Shown here in pieces: positions 50,245 through 56,943 of a DNA stretch of 56,943 nt (the first letter of the stretch is position 1; each line of letters opens with the position of its first letter). Source of the stretch: Methylobacterium sp. J-030 (GTDB taxonomy: Bacteria > Pseudomonadota > Alphaproteobacteria > Rhizobiales > Beijerinckiaceae); NCBI RefSeq assembly GCF_022829545.1, contig NZ_JAKSYM010000353.1, positions 1-56,943 on the forward strand, read 5' to 3'. The notes under the pieces are model-generated. The model worked only from the letters and a program-made list of their open reading frames with translations. It did no database searches and was not told where the DNA came from. Position numbers and translations under genes: made by a program.

Positions 50245-50924
50245 GACCGCAGCCAGGGCACGATCGCCGCCGCCAGGGCATCGGGCGCTTCCATCGGCAG
50301 CATGTGCCCCGATCCCTCGATGACCGTCAGGGTCGCACCGGGGATGCCGTCGCGGAGTTCCAGCGCCTCGTCGCGGCTGCGCAGGGCATCCTGGGCGGCC
50401 GCGACCACCAGGGTCGGGCAGGCGATCCGGCCGAGCTCCGCCCGGTCGGACCCGCGGGCCTGTCCGGCTTGACGCAGGAAGACCGCGCCGCCGAGCCGGT
50501 CGCCCATTGCCCGGATGCGCGCGATCAGGGCGGCATCGCCCGCGCGCGCCGGATGCACCGATTGCAGGATCGCGCCCCGGCTGAGGCCGGCGAAGCCCCG
50601 GCTTCGGACGTGCGCGACCGCGGCGGCCTTCCGCTGCGCCTGGGCCGGCGTGTCTGCCCGGGCCGAGGTGGCGATGAGCACCAGGGCGTGCACCCGGTCC
50701 GGCACGCGGCGGGCGATCGCGCGGGCCACGTAGCCGCCCATGGAGAAGCCGATGAGGGCAAATCGGGCCGGCGCCTCCGCGATCGCCCGTTCCGCCATGG
50801 CGTGAATCGTGGCGTCCCGGCTCGGATCGCCGTACGTGACCGGGCCGATCTGGGCGAGGTCATCGGCAAGATCGGACCACAGGTCGCTATCCGTCATGAA
50901 GCCGGGAAGCAGCAGAAGATTCAT
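50211..50924 (-). CDS. Alpha/beta hydrolase
   Basis: This 237-residue serine hydrolase starts MNLLLLPGFMTDSDLW, with the oxyanion-hole region. It has the nucleophile elbow FALIGFSMGGYVARAIARR (Ser near residue 82), the acid in TLVVAAAQDALR and the His in IEGSGHMLPMEAPDALA. No signal peptide is present, so it is cytoplasmic. Substrate is unknown. Its C-terminal 11 codons overlap the end of rluC on the opposite strand, an unusual tail-to-tail overlap in this genome region. Confidence 0.87.
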   Translation of the reverse strand: MNLLLLPGFMTDSDLWSDLADDLAQIGPVTYGDPSRDATIHAMAERAIAEAPARFALIGFSMGGYVARAIARRVPDRVHALVLIATSARADTPAQAQRKAAAVAHVRSRGFAGLSRGAILQSVHPARAGDAALIARIRAMGDRLGGAVFLRQAGQARGSDRAELGRIACPTLVVAAAQDALRSRDEALELRDGIPGATLTVIEGSGHMLPMEAPDALAAAIVPWLRSQASGASTIGS

Positions 50925-51115
50925 TGCAGGAGCGTCGTCCCTATCCCGGCCGCGTTCAGGCCGATGAAATCTCCGGTGAAACGCGGATCACGATCCGGAT
51001 GTCGCCCGGGTCTCATGTCCGGCCCCCGTCTTGGCAAGGGGAGGCGCCGCCTCATATGCTGCCGCGCGCCGCCGATCCGCCGCGGCGCTGGTCCCCGGCT
51101 TGAGACTCTGAACGC

Positions 51116-51520
51116 ATGAAGCTCGCGATGCTGGCCTGCCTCGCCGCCCTGTGCCTCGCCGGGCCGATCGCGCACGCCGCACCCGGCGAGGCCTCCAAGC
51201 CGGCCATGCCGGAGACCGGCGCCAGGCCGGTCGAGACCGCGATGCCGCATTCGCCCGGCGAGGCGGCGCCCGCGCAGGCCCGGCAGGGCACCAGCGCCCG
51301 GGTTGAACGCCGACGCCGCTCCTACGCGGCCTGCAACCGGGCCTCGCATCAGCGCGGGCTGCGCGGCGGCAAGCGCCGGCGCTTCCTGATCCGGTGCCGG
51401 CTCGGCTACGAGCGGACCCGCGGCCAATCGGGTCAATCTGCGGGGCAATCCGCGGGATCGGCCGCGGGGCAGCCGGGGCAGCCCGCCGGGCAATCGGTAC
51501 AACCGGGCCGGAAGCCGTGA
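51116..51520 (+). CDS. Small secreted PsiF-like protein with Gln/Ser/Gly-rich tail
   Basis: This 134-residue protein has a signal peptide (LACLAALCLAGPIAHA), an acidic/proline-rich linker, and a compact basic segment with two cysteines, RRSYAACNRASHQRGLRGGKRRRFLIRCRLGYERTR. That Cys spacing and basic helix resemble PsiF-like periplasmic proteins. The last 30 residues are a repeat of GQSxGQSAG-type units. It precedes the HAD phosphatase gene by 58 bases on the same strand. The function of PsiF-like proteins is not established. Confidence 0.7.
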   Translation: MKLAMLACLAALCLAGPIAHAAPGEASKPAMPETGARPVETAMPHSPGEAAPAQARQGTSARVERRRRSYAACNRASHQRGLRGGKRRRFLIRCRLGYERTRGQSGQSAGQSAGSAAGQPGQPAGQSVQPGRKP

Positions 51521-51578
51521 TGCGGTCCGGCAGACGCGCATGCCGGTCGGCCGACCCGTCTCCGGCCCGATGCCGGCG

Positions 51579-52244
51579 ATGAGGCTCGTGGTCTTCGATG
51601 TCGATGGGACGCTCGTCGACAGCCAGCACCTGATCGTCGCGGCGCAGGGCCTCGCCTTCGCGGAGAACGGCCTGCCCGCCCCCGGGCGGCGGGAAGCCCT
51701 GTCGGTCGTGGGCCTCTCGCTGCCGCAGGCGTTCCGCCGCCTCGTCGGCGATGACGGGCCGATCACCGAACTCTCGGAGAGCTACAAGCTGGCCTACAAC
51801 CGGCTGCGGCTCGATCCCGCCTATGCGGAGCCGCTGTTCCCCGGCATGGCCGAGCTCCTGGCCCGGCTGCGGGCGCGCGACGACCTCCTGATCGGGCTGG
51901 CCACCGGCAAGTCGCGGCGCGGCGTCGACCGGCTCGTCGCGCATCATGGCTGGACGGATTGGTTCGTCACGACGCAGAGCGCTGACGACGCGCCGTCCAA
52001 GCCCGATCCGACCATGCTCCGGCAGGCCATGGACGCGGCCGGCTGCGCGCCGGAGGCTACCGTGATGGTCGGCGACACCACCTTCGACATCGCCATGGGG
52101 GTCGCGGCCGGCGCCGAGGCCGTCGGGGTGGCCTGGGGCTACCATCCGCCCGAGGCGCTCTACGAGGCGGGTGCCGCTTTCGTGGTGCCGAGCGCCGGCG
52201 CGCTGGAGGCCCGGCTCCTCGACGCCGCGGCCGCGCGTCCCTGA
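51579..52244 (+). CDS. HAD-IA family phosphatase
   Basis: This 221-residue HAD hydrolase has the nucleophile Asp in LVVFDVDGTLVDS (motif I), GLATGKSRRGVDRL (motif II), the Lys in PSKPDPTMLRQAMDAAG (motif III) and the acidic pair region TVMVGDTTFDIAMGVAAGA (motif IV). The cap between I and II matches the phosphoglycolate phosphatase-like subgroup. The ATG at 51579 starts at the motif; 51570 is an alternative. It lies between rluC and the ATP12 gene, a common alphaproteobacterial order, and likely shares a transcript with ATP12 38 bases on. Confidence 0.88.
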   Translation: MRLVVFDVDGTLVDSQHLIVAAQGLAFAENGLPAPGRREALSVVGLSLPQAFRRLVGDDGPITELSESYKLAYNRLRLDPAYAEPLFPGMAELLARLRARDDLLIGLATGKSRRGVDRLVAHHGWTDWFVTTQSADDAPSKPDPTMLRQAMDAAGCAPEATVMVGDTTFDIAMGVAAGAEAVGVAWGYHPPEALYEAGAAFVVPSAGALEARLLDAAAARP

Positions 52245-52282
52245 GGCTCGCGCGCGAGCCCGGGAAGGCCTATCTCGCTGCC

Positions 52283-53074
52283 ATGAGCGATGAGACGACA
52301 GACTGGCTTGGCCAGCCGCGCGACGACGAGACAGCCGACCCGGTGCGGGCCGCCCGCGGCCACGCCAAGCCCGCCCTGCCCCGGCGGTTCTACACGGAGG
52401 CCGGCTTTGCGGAGGATCCGGACGGGTTCCGCCTGACCCTCGACGGCCGACCGGCCAACACGCCGGCCCGCAACCCGCTGCGCCTGCCCACCCGCGCCCT
52501 GGCCGAGCGGGTCGCGGCCGAATGGGCGGCCCAGGACCAGCAGGTCGATCCGTCCCGGATGCCCCTGACGCGCCTTGCCAACACGGCGATCGACGGCGTC
52601 GCCCCCCGGCTGGATGCGGTCGCCGCGGACCTGAGCGCCTATGCCGGCACCGATCTGGTCGCCTACCGGGCCGGGGATCCGGAGCGGCTGGTGGCGGCGC
52701 AGGCCGCGTCCTGGGATCCGGTCCTCGCCTGGGCGCGGGAGACGTTCGGCGCCCGGGTGATCCTGAGCGAGGGTGTGATGCACGTCACCCAGCCCGCCGA
52801 CACGGTGGGGGCGCTCACCGCCGCGGTGGCCGAGGTGACCGACCCGTTCCGCCTCGCCGGCCTGCACACGCTGACGACGCTCACCGGTTCCCTCCTGATC
52901 GCGCTGGCGGTGCTCAGGGGCCGTCTCACGCCGGCGGAAGCCTGGGCCGCCGCCCATGTCGACGAGACCTATCAGGCGGAGGTCTGGGGCCGCGATGCCG
53001 AGGCGGAGGCGCGTCTCGCGGCCCGCCGCGCCGAGTTCGAGGCCGCTGCCGACTTCGTCGAGGCCCGTCGCTGA
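52283..53074 (+). CDS. ATP12 family F1-ATPase assembly chaperone
   Basis: This 263-residue protein is the bacterial ATP12 homologue, a chaperone that helps assemble the alpha subunit of F1. The family pattern is clear: RRFYTEAGFAEDPDGFRLTLDGRPANTPARNPLRLPTRALAERVAAEWAAQ, IDPSRMPLTRLANTAID-like VDPSRMPLTRLANTAIDGV, DLVAYRAGDPERLVAAQAASWDPVLAWARETFGA and HVDETYQAEVWGRDAEAEARLAARRAE near the C-terminus. It is cytoplasmic. It is encoded next to HAD phosphatase and rluC rather than by the atp operon, as is typical. Confidence 0.93.
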   Translation: MSDETTDWLGQPRDDETADPVRAARGHAKPALPRRFYTEAGFAEDPDGFRLTLDGRPANTPARNPLRLPTRALAERVAAEWAAQDQQVDPSRMPLTRLANTAIDGVAPRLDAVAADLSAYAGTDLVAYRAGDPERLVAAQAASWDPVLAWARETFGARVILSEGVMHVTQPADTVGALTAAVAEVTDPFRLAGLHTLTTLTGSLLIALAVLRGRLTPAEAWAAAHVDETYQAEVWGRDAEAEARLAARRAEFEAAADFVEARR

Positions 53075-53239
53075 ACGAGCCGGTCCCACCGATGCACGCG
53101 CGCAACAATCCGAAACTTGCGGCGCAAGTCCCGTACCGACGGCTGACTCGGCCCGAAGACTGTTTTAAGGTCGAGTCCCGTCGTGTTCGGGTCGACCATG
53201 TGTGCCGCTCAGTCCGTCCCGTGCAGCTTCGAGGGTGAG

Positions 53240-53512
53240 ATGACCGCGCTCGCCGCGCGTGTACAGTCGTTCGGCGATAGGCGTGATCGCTATGCACTGT
53301 TCGATGCCCTGCGCGACCTCGAAGATCGGGCCCTGACCGAGGGCGCCTCGGGTTCCACGCTGCGCAAGATTGCGGAAATCCGCTTCTTTGCCGGGATCCT
53401 GCGTGAGGCGGTGCGCCCCTTCCCGCTGATGTCCCTCCGGACGGTGCTGCGGGTCTGCGGATCCGGCGACAAGTGCGTGGGCGGCTCCGCGACCGTGGGG
53501 CGCGAGACCTGA
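53240..53512 (+). CDS. Hypothetical protein (90 aa)
   Basis: This 90-residue protein begins MTALAARVQSFGDRRDRYALFDALRDLEDRALTEG and is predominantly helical, with two cysteines in VCGSGDKCVGG near its end. The start at 53240 follows GAGGGTGAG; a longer GTG start at 53183 is possible. It has no membrane helix or signal peptide. It is convergent with the glutathione peroxidase gene (19-base gap). Function is unknown. Confidence 0.5.
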   Translation: MTALAARVQSFGDRRDRYALFDALRDLEDRALTEGASGSTLRKIAEIRFFAGILREAVRPFPLMSLRTVLRVCGSGDKCVGGSATVGRET

Positions 53513-53531
53513 GGACGGCGCCGGACGAGCC

Positions 53532-54023
53532 TTACGCCGCCGCGGCGAGCGCCGCCTGAACCTCCGCCTCCAGGGCGGCCGGCTTCGTGCCGGGGGCGTA
53601 GCGGGCGAGGACCCGGCCGTCGCGCCCCACGAGGAACTTCGTGAAATTCCACTTCACCGCCCGCGTGCCGAGCAGCCCGCGTCGGGCGCGGGTGAGATAC
53701 GTGAAAAGGGGCTCGGCCCCGGATCCGTTCACTGCAACCTTCGCGAGCACGGGGAAGCTGACATCGTATTGCAGGGTGCAGAAGCGCGCGATCTCGGCGG
53801 CGTCGCCGGGTTCCTGCGCCGCGAACTGGTTGCAGGGAAAGCCCAGGATCGTCAGGCCGGTCTCCCGGTGCCGCCGCCAGAGCGCTTCGAGCCCCTCGTA
53901 TTGCGGGGTGAAGCCGCAGCGCGAGGCCGTGTTCACGATCAGCAACACCTCGCCGCGATGCTGCGCGAGCGGATAGGGCGTCCCATCGGCAGCGGTGACG
54001 CTGAAATCGTAAACCGTCGTCAT
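53532..54023 (-). CDS. Glutathione peroxidase
   Basis: This 163-residue thiol peroxidase of the Gpx family reduces hydroperoxides with glutathione or thioredoxin. The catalytic Cys (in place of selenocysteine) is in IVNTASRCGFTPQYEGLEAL near residue 36, and the other conserved features are GFPCNQFAAQEPG with the resolving-type Cys and Gln, and VKWNFTKFLVGRDGRV with the Trp-Asn pair. It starts MTTVYDFSVTAADG at 54023. The enzyme is cytoplasmic; glutathione comes from gshB in this window. A divergent small gene may lie just upstream. Confidence 0.93.
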   Translation of the reverse strand: MTTVYDFSVTAADGTPYPLAQHRGEVLLIVNTASRCGFTPQYEGLEALWRRHRETGLTILGFPCNQFAAQEPGDAAEIARFCTLQYDVSFPVLAKVAVNGSGAEPLFTYLTRARRGLLGTRAVKWNFTKFLVGRDGRVLARYAPGTKPAALEAEVQAALAAAA

Positions 54024-54120
54024 GCGGGATCTGTCGAGCAAAGCCGTCCGGTCCGCAAGATGGGCCGTGCCAGCCCGTGGCGGACGCGCGGCGGGACGAT
54101 GCGTCGCGGCGTGGTGAGCG

Positions 54121-54462
54121 ATGAAGGCCTGTGGCTCAGAGGCACGGGCGCAATCGGTATGTGCAATCGGTCAATCGCAGCAAAGCGCTGCGGCATGGCT
54201 GCGAGCGAAGGTTGACCGTACCCCCTGCCTCGACGTCATCCGAGGACGTGGCGGCCGCGCTTTCACGTCAGGCCATGACGGCTGTTCCGCGCTGGACACG
54301 GAGGGAACTGAACTGGCGGCCCGGCTCGAGGCTATCCGGATCGCCCTGAGCGAGGACCGGCGCATCGCGGTGACCGATGAATCGGGCCTCATCCTGATCC
54401 GGACGACCGTCCCGGTGACCGGATCCCAGGTGATGCGCCGCTGCTCCGGCGCGGACCGCTGA
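54121..54462 (+). CDS. Questionable small open reading frame
   Basis: This frame (113 residues) is open between the glutathione peroxidase start and the YkgJ protein end. Its final 50 residues (TELAARLEAIRIALSEDRRIAVTDESGLILIRTTVPV) look protein-like, but the first half is rich in Arg/Gln/Ala without family character. A real gene may be shorter and start inside. I do not recognise a family. Confidence 0.25.
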   Translation: MKACGSEARAQSVCAIGQSQQSAAAWLRAKVDRTPCLDVIRGRGGRAFTSGHDGCSALDTEGTELAARLEAIRIALSEDRRIAVTDESGLILIRTTVPVTGSQVMRRCSGADR

Positions 54463-54476
54463 GCGCGGCGGCTCGC

Positions 54477-55010
54477 TCAGGCCGGGACCTTCTCCACGTC
54501 GAAGCTCGGCCCCTGCGGCGTCATCCGCTCCCGGGAGACGATGCGCTCCCGGGGCGAGACCTCCCCGAGACTCACGTCTCGGTCCGGCAGGACGACCGTG
54601 GTGGTCTTGTTCACGTGGACCAGCACGTGGCGGCGCAGCGGCACCGAGGCCGCGGCCCAGCGCTTGAGCTGGCCGTAATAGGGCTCGCGCCGCCATGCAT
54701 TGGCCTGTCCGGGATCGACCTGCACGTTCATGTTCCGGGTGAGCGGATCCAGGGCGAGCACCATCTTGGCGCGATCGGGCTTCCATTCCGGGCCGAGCCA
54801 GCTCTCCGTCATCCACAGGCAGTGGAAGGCGCGGCAATGGTCGGGCCTCGTGGCGTGGATGGCGCAGCCCTGCCCGGCCCGCGTGTGGCGGCACCACTGG
54901 CCGGCCACGCTCTCGACCGCCGGCACGTCGTAGACCTTGCAGCAGAGCGTGCAGGCCCCGCAGGCGCGGCCCGGGGCGGGCTGGGCGACGAAGGATTCGG
55001 GTTCGAGCAT
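54477..55010 (-). CDS. YkgJ family cysteine cluster protein
   Basis: This 177-residue protein has the YkgJ-type N-terminal cysteine cluster: RACGACTLCCKVYDV near residue 16, then GQWCRHTRAGQGCAIHATRPDHCRAFHCLW, giving at least eight cysteines able to bind zinc or an iron-sulfur centre. The C-terminal 100 residues form a domain (MVLALDPLTRNMNVQVDPGQANAWRREPYYGQLKRW). The ATG at 55010 gives the family start. Its function is unestablished. It is distinct from the YcgN-type protein at 16508. It diverges from the aminotransferase gene. Confidence 0.88.
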   Translation of the reverse strand: MLEPESFVAQPAPGRACGACTLCCKVYDVPAVESVAGQWCRHTRAGQGCAIHATRPDHCRAFHCLWMTESWLGPEWKPDRAKMVLALDPLTRNMNVQVDPGQANAWRREPYYGQLKRWAAASVPLRRHVLVHVNKTTTVVLPDRDVSLGEVSPRERIVSRERMTPQGPSFDVEKVPA

Positions 55011-55121
55011 GGCGCGTCCGGCATGCATCCGGCAACGGCCGGAGGCGGGTCCGCCGGGCTACCTGCCGGTGCATCGGGTCGGTAGTGTGGCGGATCCCCT
55101 CGCACGAGGACCTTGCGACCG

Positions 55122-56510
55122 ATGCTCTCCAATCTCGCGACCCGCGACGTCGAAACCCTGCTCCACCCCTACACCAACCTGTCGACGCACCGGCAGACCG
55201 GCCCGCTGGTCCTGGAGCGTGGCCAGGGTGTCCACGTCTACGACACGGAGGGACGCGCCTATATCGAAGGCATGTCGGGCCTGTGGTGCACGGCGCTCGG
55301 CTACTCGAACGCCGAACTGGTCGAGGCCGCCCAGGCGCAGATGGCGCGGCTGCCCTTCACCCACCTGTTCTCCGGCCGCAGCCACGATCCGGGGATCGAG
55401 CTCGCCGAGACGCTCAAGGAACTGATGCCGGTCCCGACCTCGAAGATTTTCTTCACGTCGTCCGGGTCGGAGGCCAATGATACGCAGGTGAAGCTCACTT
55501 GGTATTACAACAACGCGCTTGGCCGGCCGAAGAAGAAAAAGATCATCGCGCGGCAGAAGGGCTATCACGGTGTCACGGTGGCGAGCGCCTCGATGACTGG
55601 CCTGACGGCGAACCACGCGGATTGGGACCTGCCGCTGCCGGGCTTCCTGCACGTATCCTGCGCGCACCATTACCGCGGCGCCGAGCCGGGGGAGAGCGAG
55701 GAGGCCTATTCGGCCCGCCTCGCCGCCGAATTGGAAGAGACGATCCTGCGCGAGGGGCCGGACACGGTGGCGGCGTTCATTGCCGAGCCGGTGATGGGCG
55801 CGGGCGGGGCGATCGTGCCGCCCCGGGGCTATTTTTCCGCGATCCAGGCGGTGCTGGCGCAGTACGACGTCCGGCTGATCGCCGACGAGGTGATCTGCGG
55901 CTTCGGCCGGTGCGGCACGTGGTTCGGCAGCGAGGCGCTGGGTGTCCGGCCGGACTCGATCTCCTTCGCCAAGGCGCTGACCTCGGCCTACATGCCCCTC
56001 GGCGGCGTCAGCATCGACGCGCCGCTCTACGACGCGATGGTCAGCCAGAGCGAGAAGCTCGGCACATTCGGCCACGGCACCACCTATTCGGGGCACCCCG
56101 TGGCCGCCGCGGTGGCGCTGAAGGCGATCGAGATCTACCGGCGCGACCGGATCATCGAGGCCGCCGCCGAGAAGGCACCGCATTTCCAGCGCCGGCTCGC
56201 GGCGCTCGCCGAGCATGCCATCGTGGGCGAGGCCAACGGAATCGGGCTGATCGGCGGGTTGGAGATCGTCGCCGACAAGGCGAGCAAGCGGCAATACGAC
56301 CCGAAGATGGGGGTGGCCGCCCGCTGTGTGGCCTTCGCGCAGGGCGAGGGTCTGATCGTGCGGGCGCTGGCCGGCGACCGGGTCGCCGTCTGCCCGCCCC
56401 TGATCATCGCGCCGGACGAGATCGACGCCCTGTTCGACCGCCTGGGCCGCGCGCTGGACCGCACGCGGGACTGGATCCGGGCGGAGGGGCTGGAGGCGAT
56501 GCCGGGGTGA
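55122..56510 (+). CDS. Class III (omega-type) aminotransferase
   Basis: This 462-residue PLP enzyme of the class III family has LLHPYTNLSTHRQTGPLVLERGQGVHVYDTEGRAYIEGMSGLWCTALGY near the N-terminus, FFTSSGSEANDTQVKLTWYY, the ring-stacking region GYHGVTVASASMTG, LIADEVICGFGRCGTWFGS, and the cofactor lysine in SISFAKALTSAYMPLGG near residue 290. It resembles aspartate/pyruvate-dependent aminotransferases acting on diamines or beta-amino acids. The donor and acceptor cannot be fixed from sequence. The start is the ATG at 55122. It is not the biotin enzyme, which is encoded at 33434. Confidence 0.92.
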   Translation: MLSNLATRDVETLLHPYTNLSTHRQTGPLVLERGQGVHVYDTEGRAYIEGMSGLWCTALGYSNAELVEAAQAQMARLPFTHLFSGRSHDPGIELAETLKELMPVPTSKIFFTSSGSEANDTQVKLTWYYNNALGRPKKKKIIARQKGYHGVTVASASMTGLTANHADWDLPLPGFLHVSCAHHYRGAEPGESEEAYSARLAAELEETILREGPDTVAAFIAEPVMGAGGAIVPPRGYFSAIQAVLAQYDVRLIADEVICGFGRCGTWFGSEALGVRPDSISFAKALTSAYMPLGGVSIDAPLYDAMVSQSEKLGTFGHGTTYSGHPVAAAVALKAIEIYRRDRIIEAAAEKAPHFQRRLAALAEHAIVGEANGIGLIGGLEIVADKASKRQYDPKMGVAARCVAFAQGEGLIVRALAGDRVAVCPPLIIAPDEIDALFDRLGRALDRTRDWIRAEGLEAMPG

Positions 56511-56565
56511 GCCGGTCCGCGCTGTCCTCCGGGATTGATGCCCCCCGCAGGTCTGACCGGTAATC

Positions 56566-56680
56566 CCGGATGTTTTTAAAGGGCCCAGCCCCTTGGCGGG
56601 TTCTCAGGGCGGAGTCCTGAGAGCTTGGCCAGGGCTCCGCCCTGGACCCGCGAAAGGGCCCGGCCTTTCGAAACCCGGAA
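56566..56680. repeat. 110-base palindromic repeat, family A copy 3
   Basis: The copy runs from CCGGATGTTTTTAAAGGGCCCAGCC to GGGCCCGGCCTTTCGAAACCCGG, with internal stems CAGGGCGGAGTCCTG and CCAGGGCTCCGCCCTGG. It lies just downstream of the aminotransferase stop and overlaps the end of a partial gene on the other strand, whose stop codon (minus-strand TAA at 56576) is inside the repeat. Confidence 0.85.
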
Positions 56681-56943
56681 CGTCTCGCAGCCCGTTGGTA
56701 CGGTGCCTGTTATCGAAGGGCGGTGCCCGGCCGTCGCGAACCAAGCCGCCAGGGCTGGGCGGCCCTCCCGGCCCGCTGAGGCCTGGAAAGGCGGCGCGAG
56801 GTAGCCCAGGGCCCAGGCGAGGCGTTCCTGTCTCGTATCTTGGTCGGGCAGGGGGGCCCGACCGTGCGCCAACGGGTCCAGCTCCGCCGCGAGCATGCCG
56901 GTCTGGCCCTCATCCCAGGCCTGCCCGCCCTTGCTCCTCTGGG
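56576..56943 (-). CDS. Glutathione S-transferase, C-terminal part (5' end outside window)
   Basis: On the minus strand the frame entering from the window edge reads QAWDEGQTGMLAAELDPLAH, then RQERLAWALGYLAPPFQASAG and GRPALAAWFATAGHRPSITGTVP. This matches the helical C-terminal domain of cytosolic glutathione S-transferases, which conjugate glutathione to electrophiles. The family would normally end close to the TVP residues, but here the frame continues for about 40 residues of repeat-derived sequence (CETFRVSKGRALSRVQGGALA...) to a stop inside repeat copy 3. The catalytic N-terminal domain is outside the window. Confidence 0.65.
   Translation of the reverse strand, partial: QRSKGGQAWDEGQTGMLAAELDPLAHGRAPLPDQDTRQERLAWALGYLAPPFQASAGREGRPALAAWFATAGHRPSITGTVPTGCETFRVSKGRALSRVQGGALAKLSGLRPENPPRGWAL

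Noticed and set aside
1..56943. CRISPR arrays, tRNA or rRNA genes, integrases and transposases
   Set aside because: No regularly spaced repeats, cloverleaf sequences or recombinase motifs were seen on either strand.

Overview
The window is about 57 kb of very GC-rich chromosomal DNA from an alphaproteobacterium. It is most probably a Methylobacterium or Methylorubrum type member of the Rhizobiales. The evidence is the base composition and a set of alphaproteobacterial markers: the CheZ phosphatase, an ATP12-type F1 assembly chaperone, an ECF sigma factor with an NrsF-type anti-sigma, a DUF2093 protein, a membrane protein related to the MbfA iron exporter, and the DUF374-waaA-lpxK order. Several families of palindromic intergenic repeats also fit this group. 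The genus call is inference from gene content; no 16S rRNA or tRNA gene was seen.

Region 1 (1-7.2 kb) holds amide and peptide hydrolysis genes: the tail of a penicillin-acylase family protein, an M81 (MlrC-like) peptidase translationally coupled to an M20 deacylase, and an amidase-signature enzyme. A metallophosphoesterase and a VIT/CCC1-type iron transporter under two inverted ICE-like operator sites follow. Region 2 (7.4-13.1 kb) is envelope and core: DUF374-waaA-lpxK, ribF, and the chemotaxis pair cheY-cheZ. Region 3 (13.4-21 kb) has a creatininase-family protein, then a coupled operon DUF1223 - ECF sigma - NrsF/DUF1109 behind a sigma-F-like promoter (GTAACC-N15-CGAA), and a class A PBP followed by a DUF1214/DUF1254 pair.

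Region 4 (21-35.9 kb) carries a MipA family outer membrane protein, an SDR/thioester-reductase-like enzyme, a lipoprotein, glutathione synthetase, a CPA1 antiporter, a gamma-glutamyltransferase-like enzyme, a methyltransferase, an OsmC protein, bioF and bioA with two tiny membrane proteins but no bioD between them, a response regulator and a MarR regulator. Region 5 (36-48.5 kb) is the accessory part. It contains a ZnuD-like TonB receptor, a class A flavin monooxygenase, and a TonB siderophore-type receptor coupled to a PepSY membrane protein. That operon lies downstream of a Fur-family-like palindrome and a complete cobalamin riboswitch. Next come a chemoreceptor and an orphan periplasmic sugar-type binding protein. 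A second, truncated cobalamin riboswitch lies on the far side of that pair in the same orientation, and AT-rich DNA borders the pair on both sides.

Region 6 (48.9-56.9 kb) returns to core-like genes: an RluA-family pseudouridine synthase, an alpha/beta hydrolase, a PsiF-like secreted protein, a HAD phosphatase, the ATP12 chaperone, a glutathione peroxidase, a YkgJ cysteine-cluster protein, a class III aminotransferase and the C-terminal end of a glutathione S-transferase whose reading frame runs into a repeat element.

The most noteworthy signals are the intact and truncated riboswitch copies bracketing the chemoreceptor module, the apparent dual riboswitch and operator control of the TonB-PepSY operon, the autoregulated-looking sigma operon, and repeat elements that have entered or extended protein reading frames at both ends of the window.
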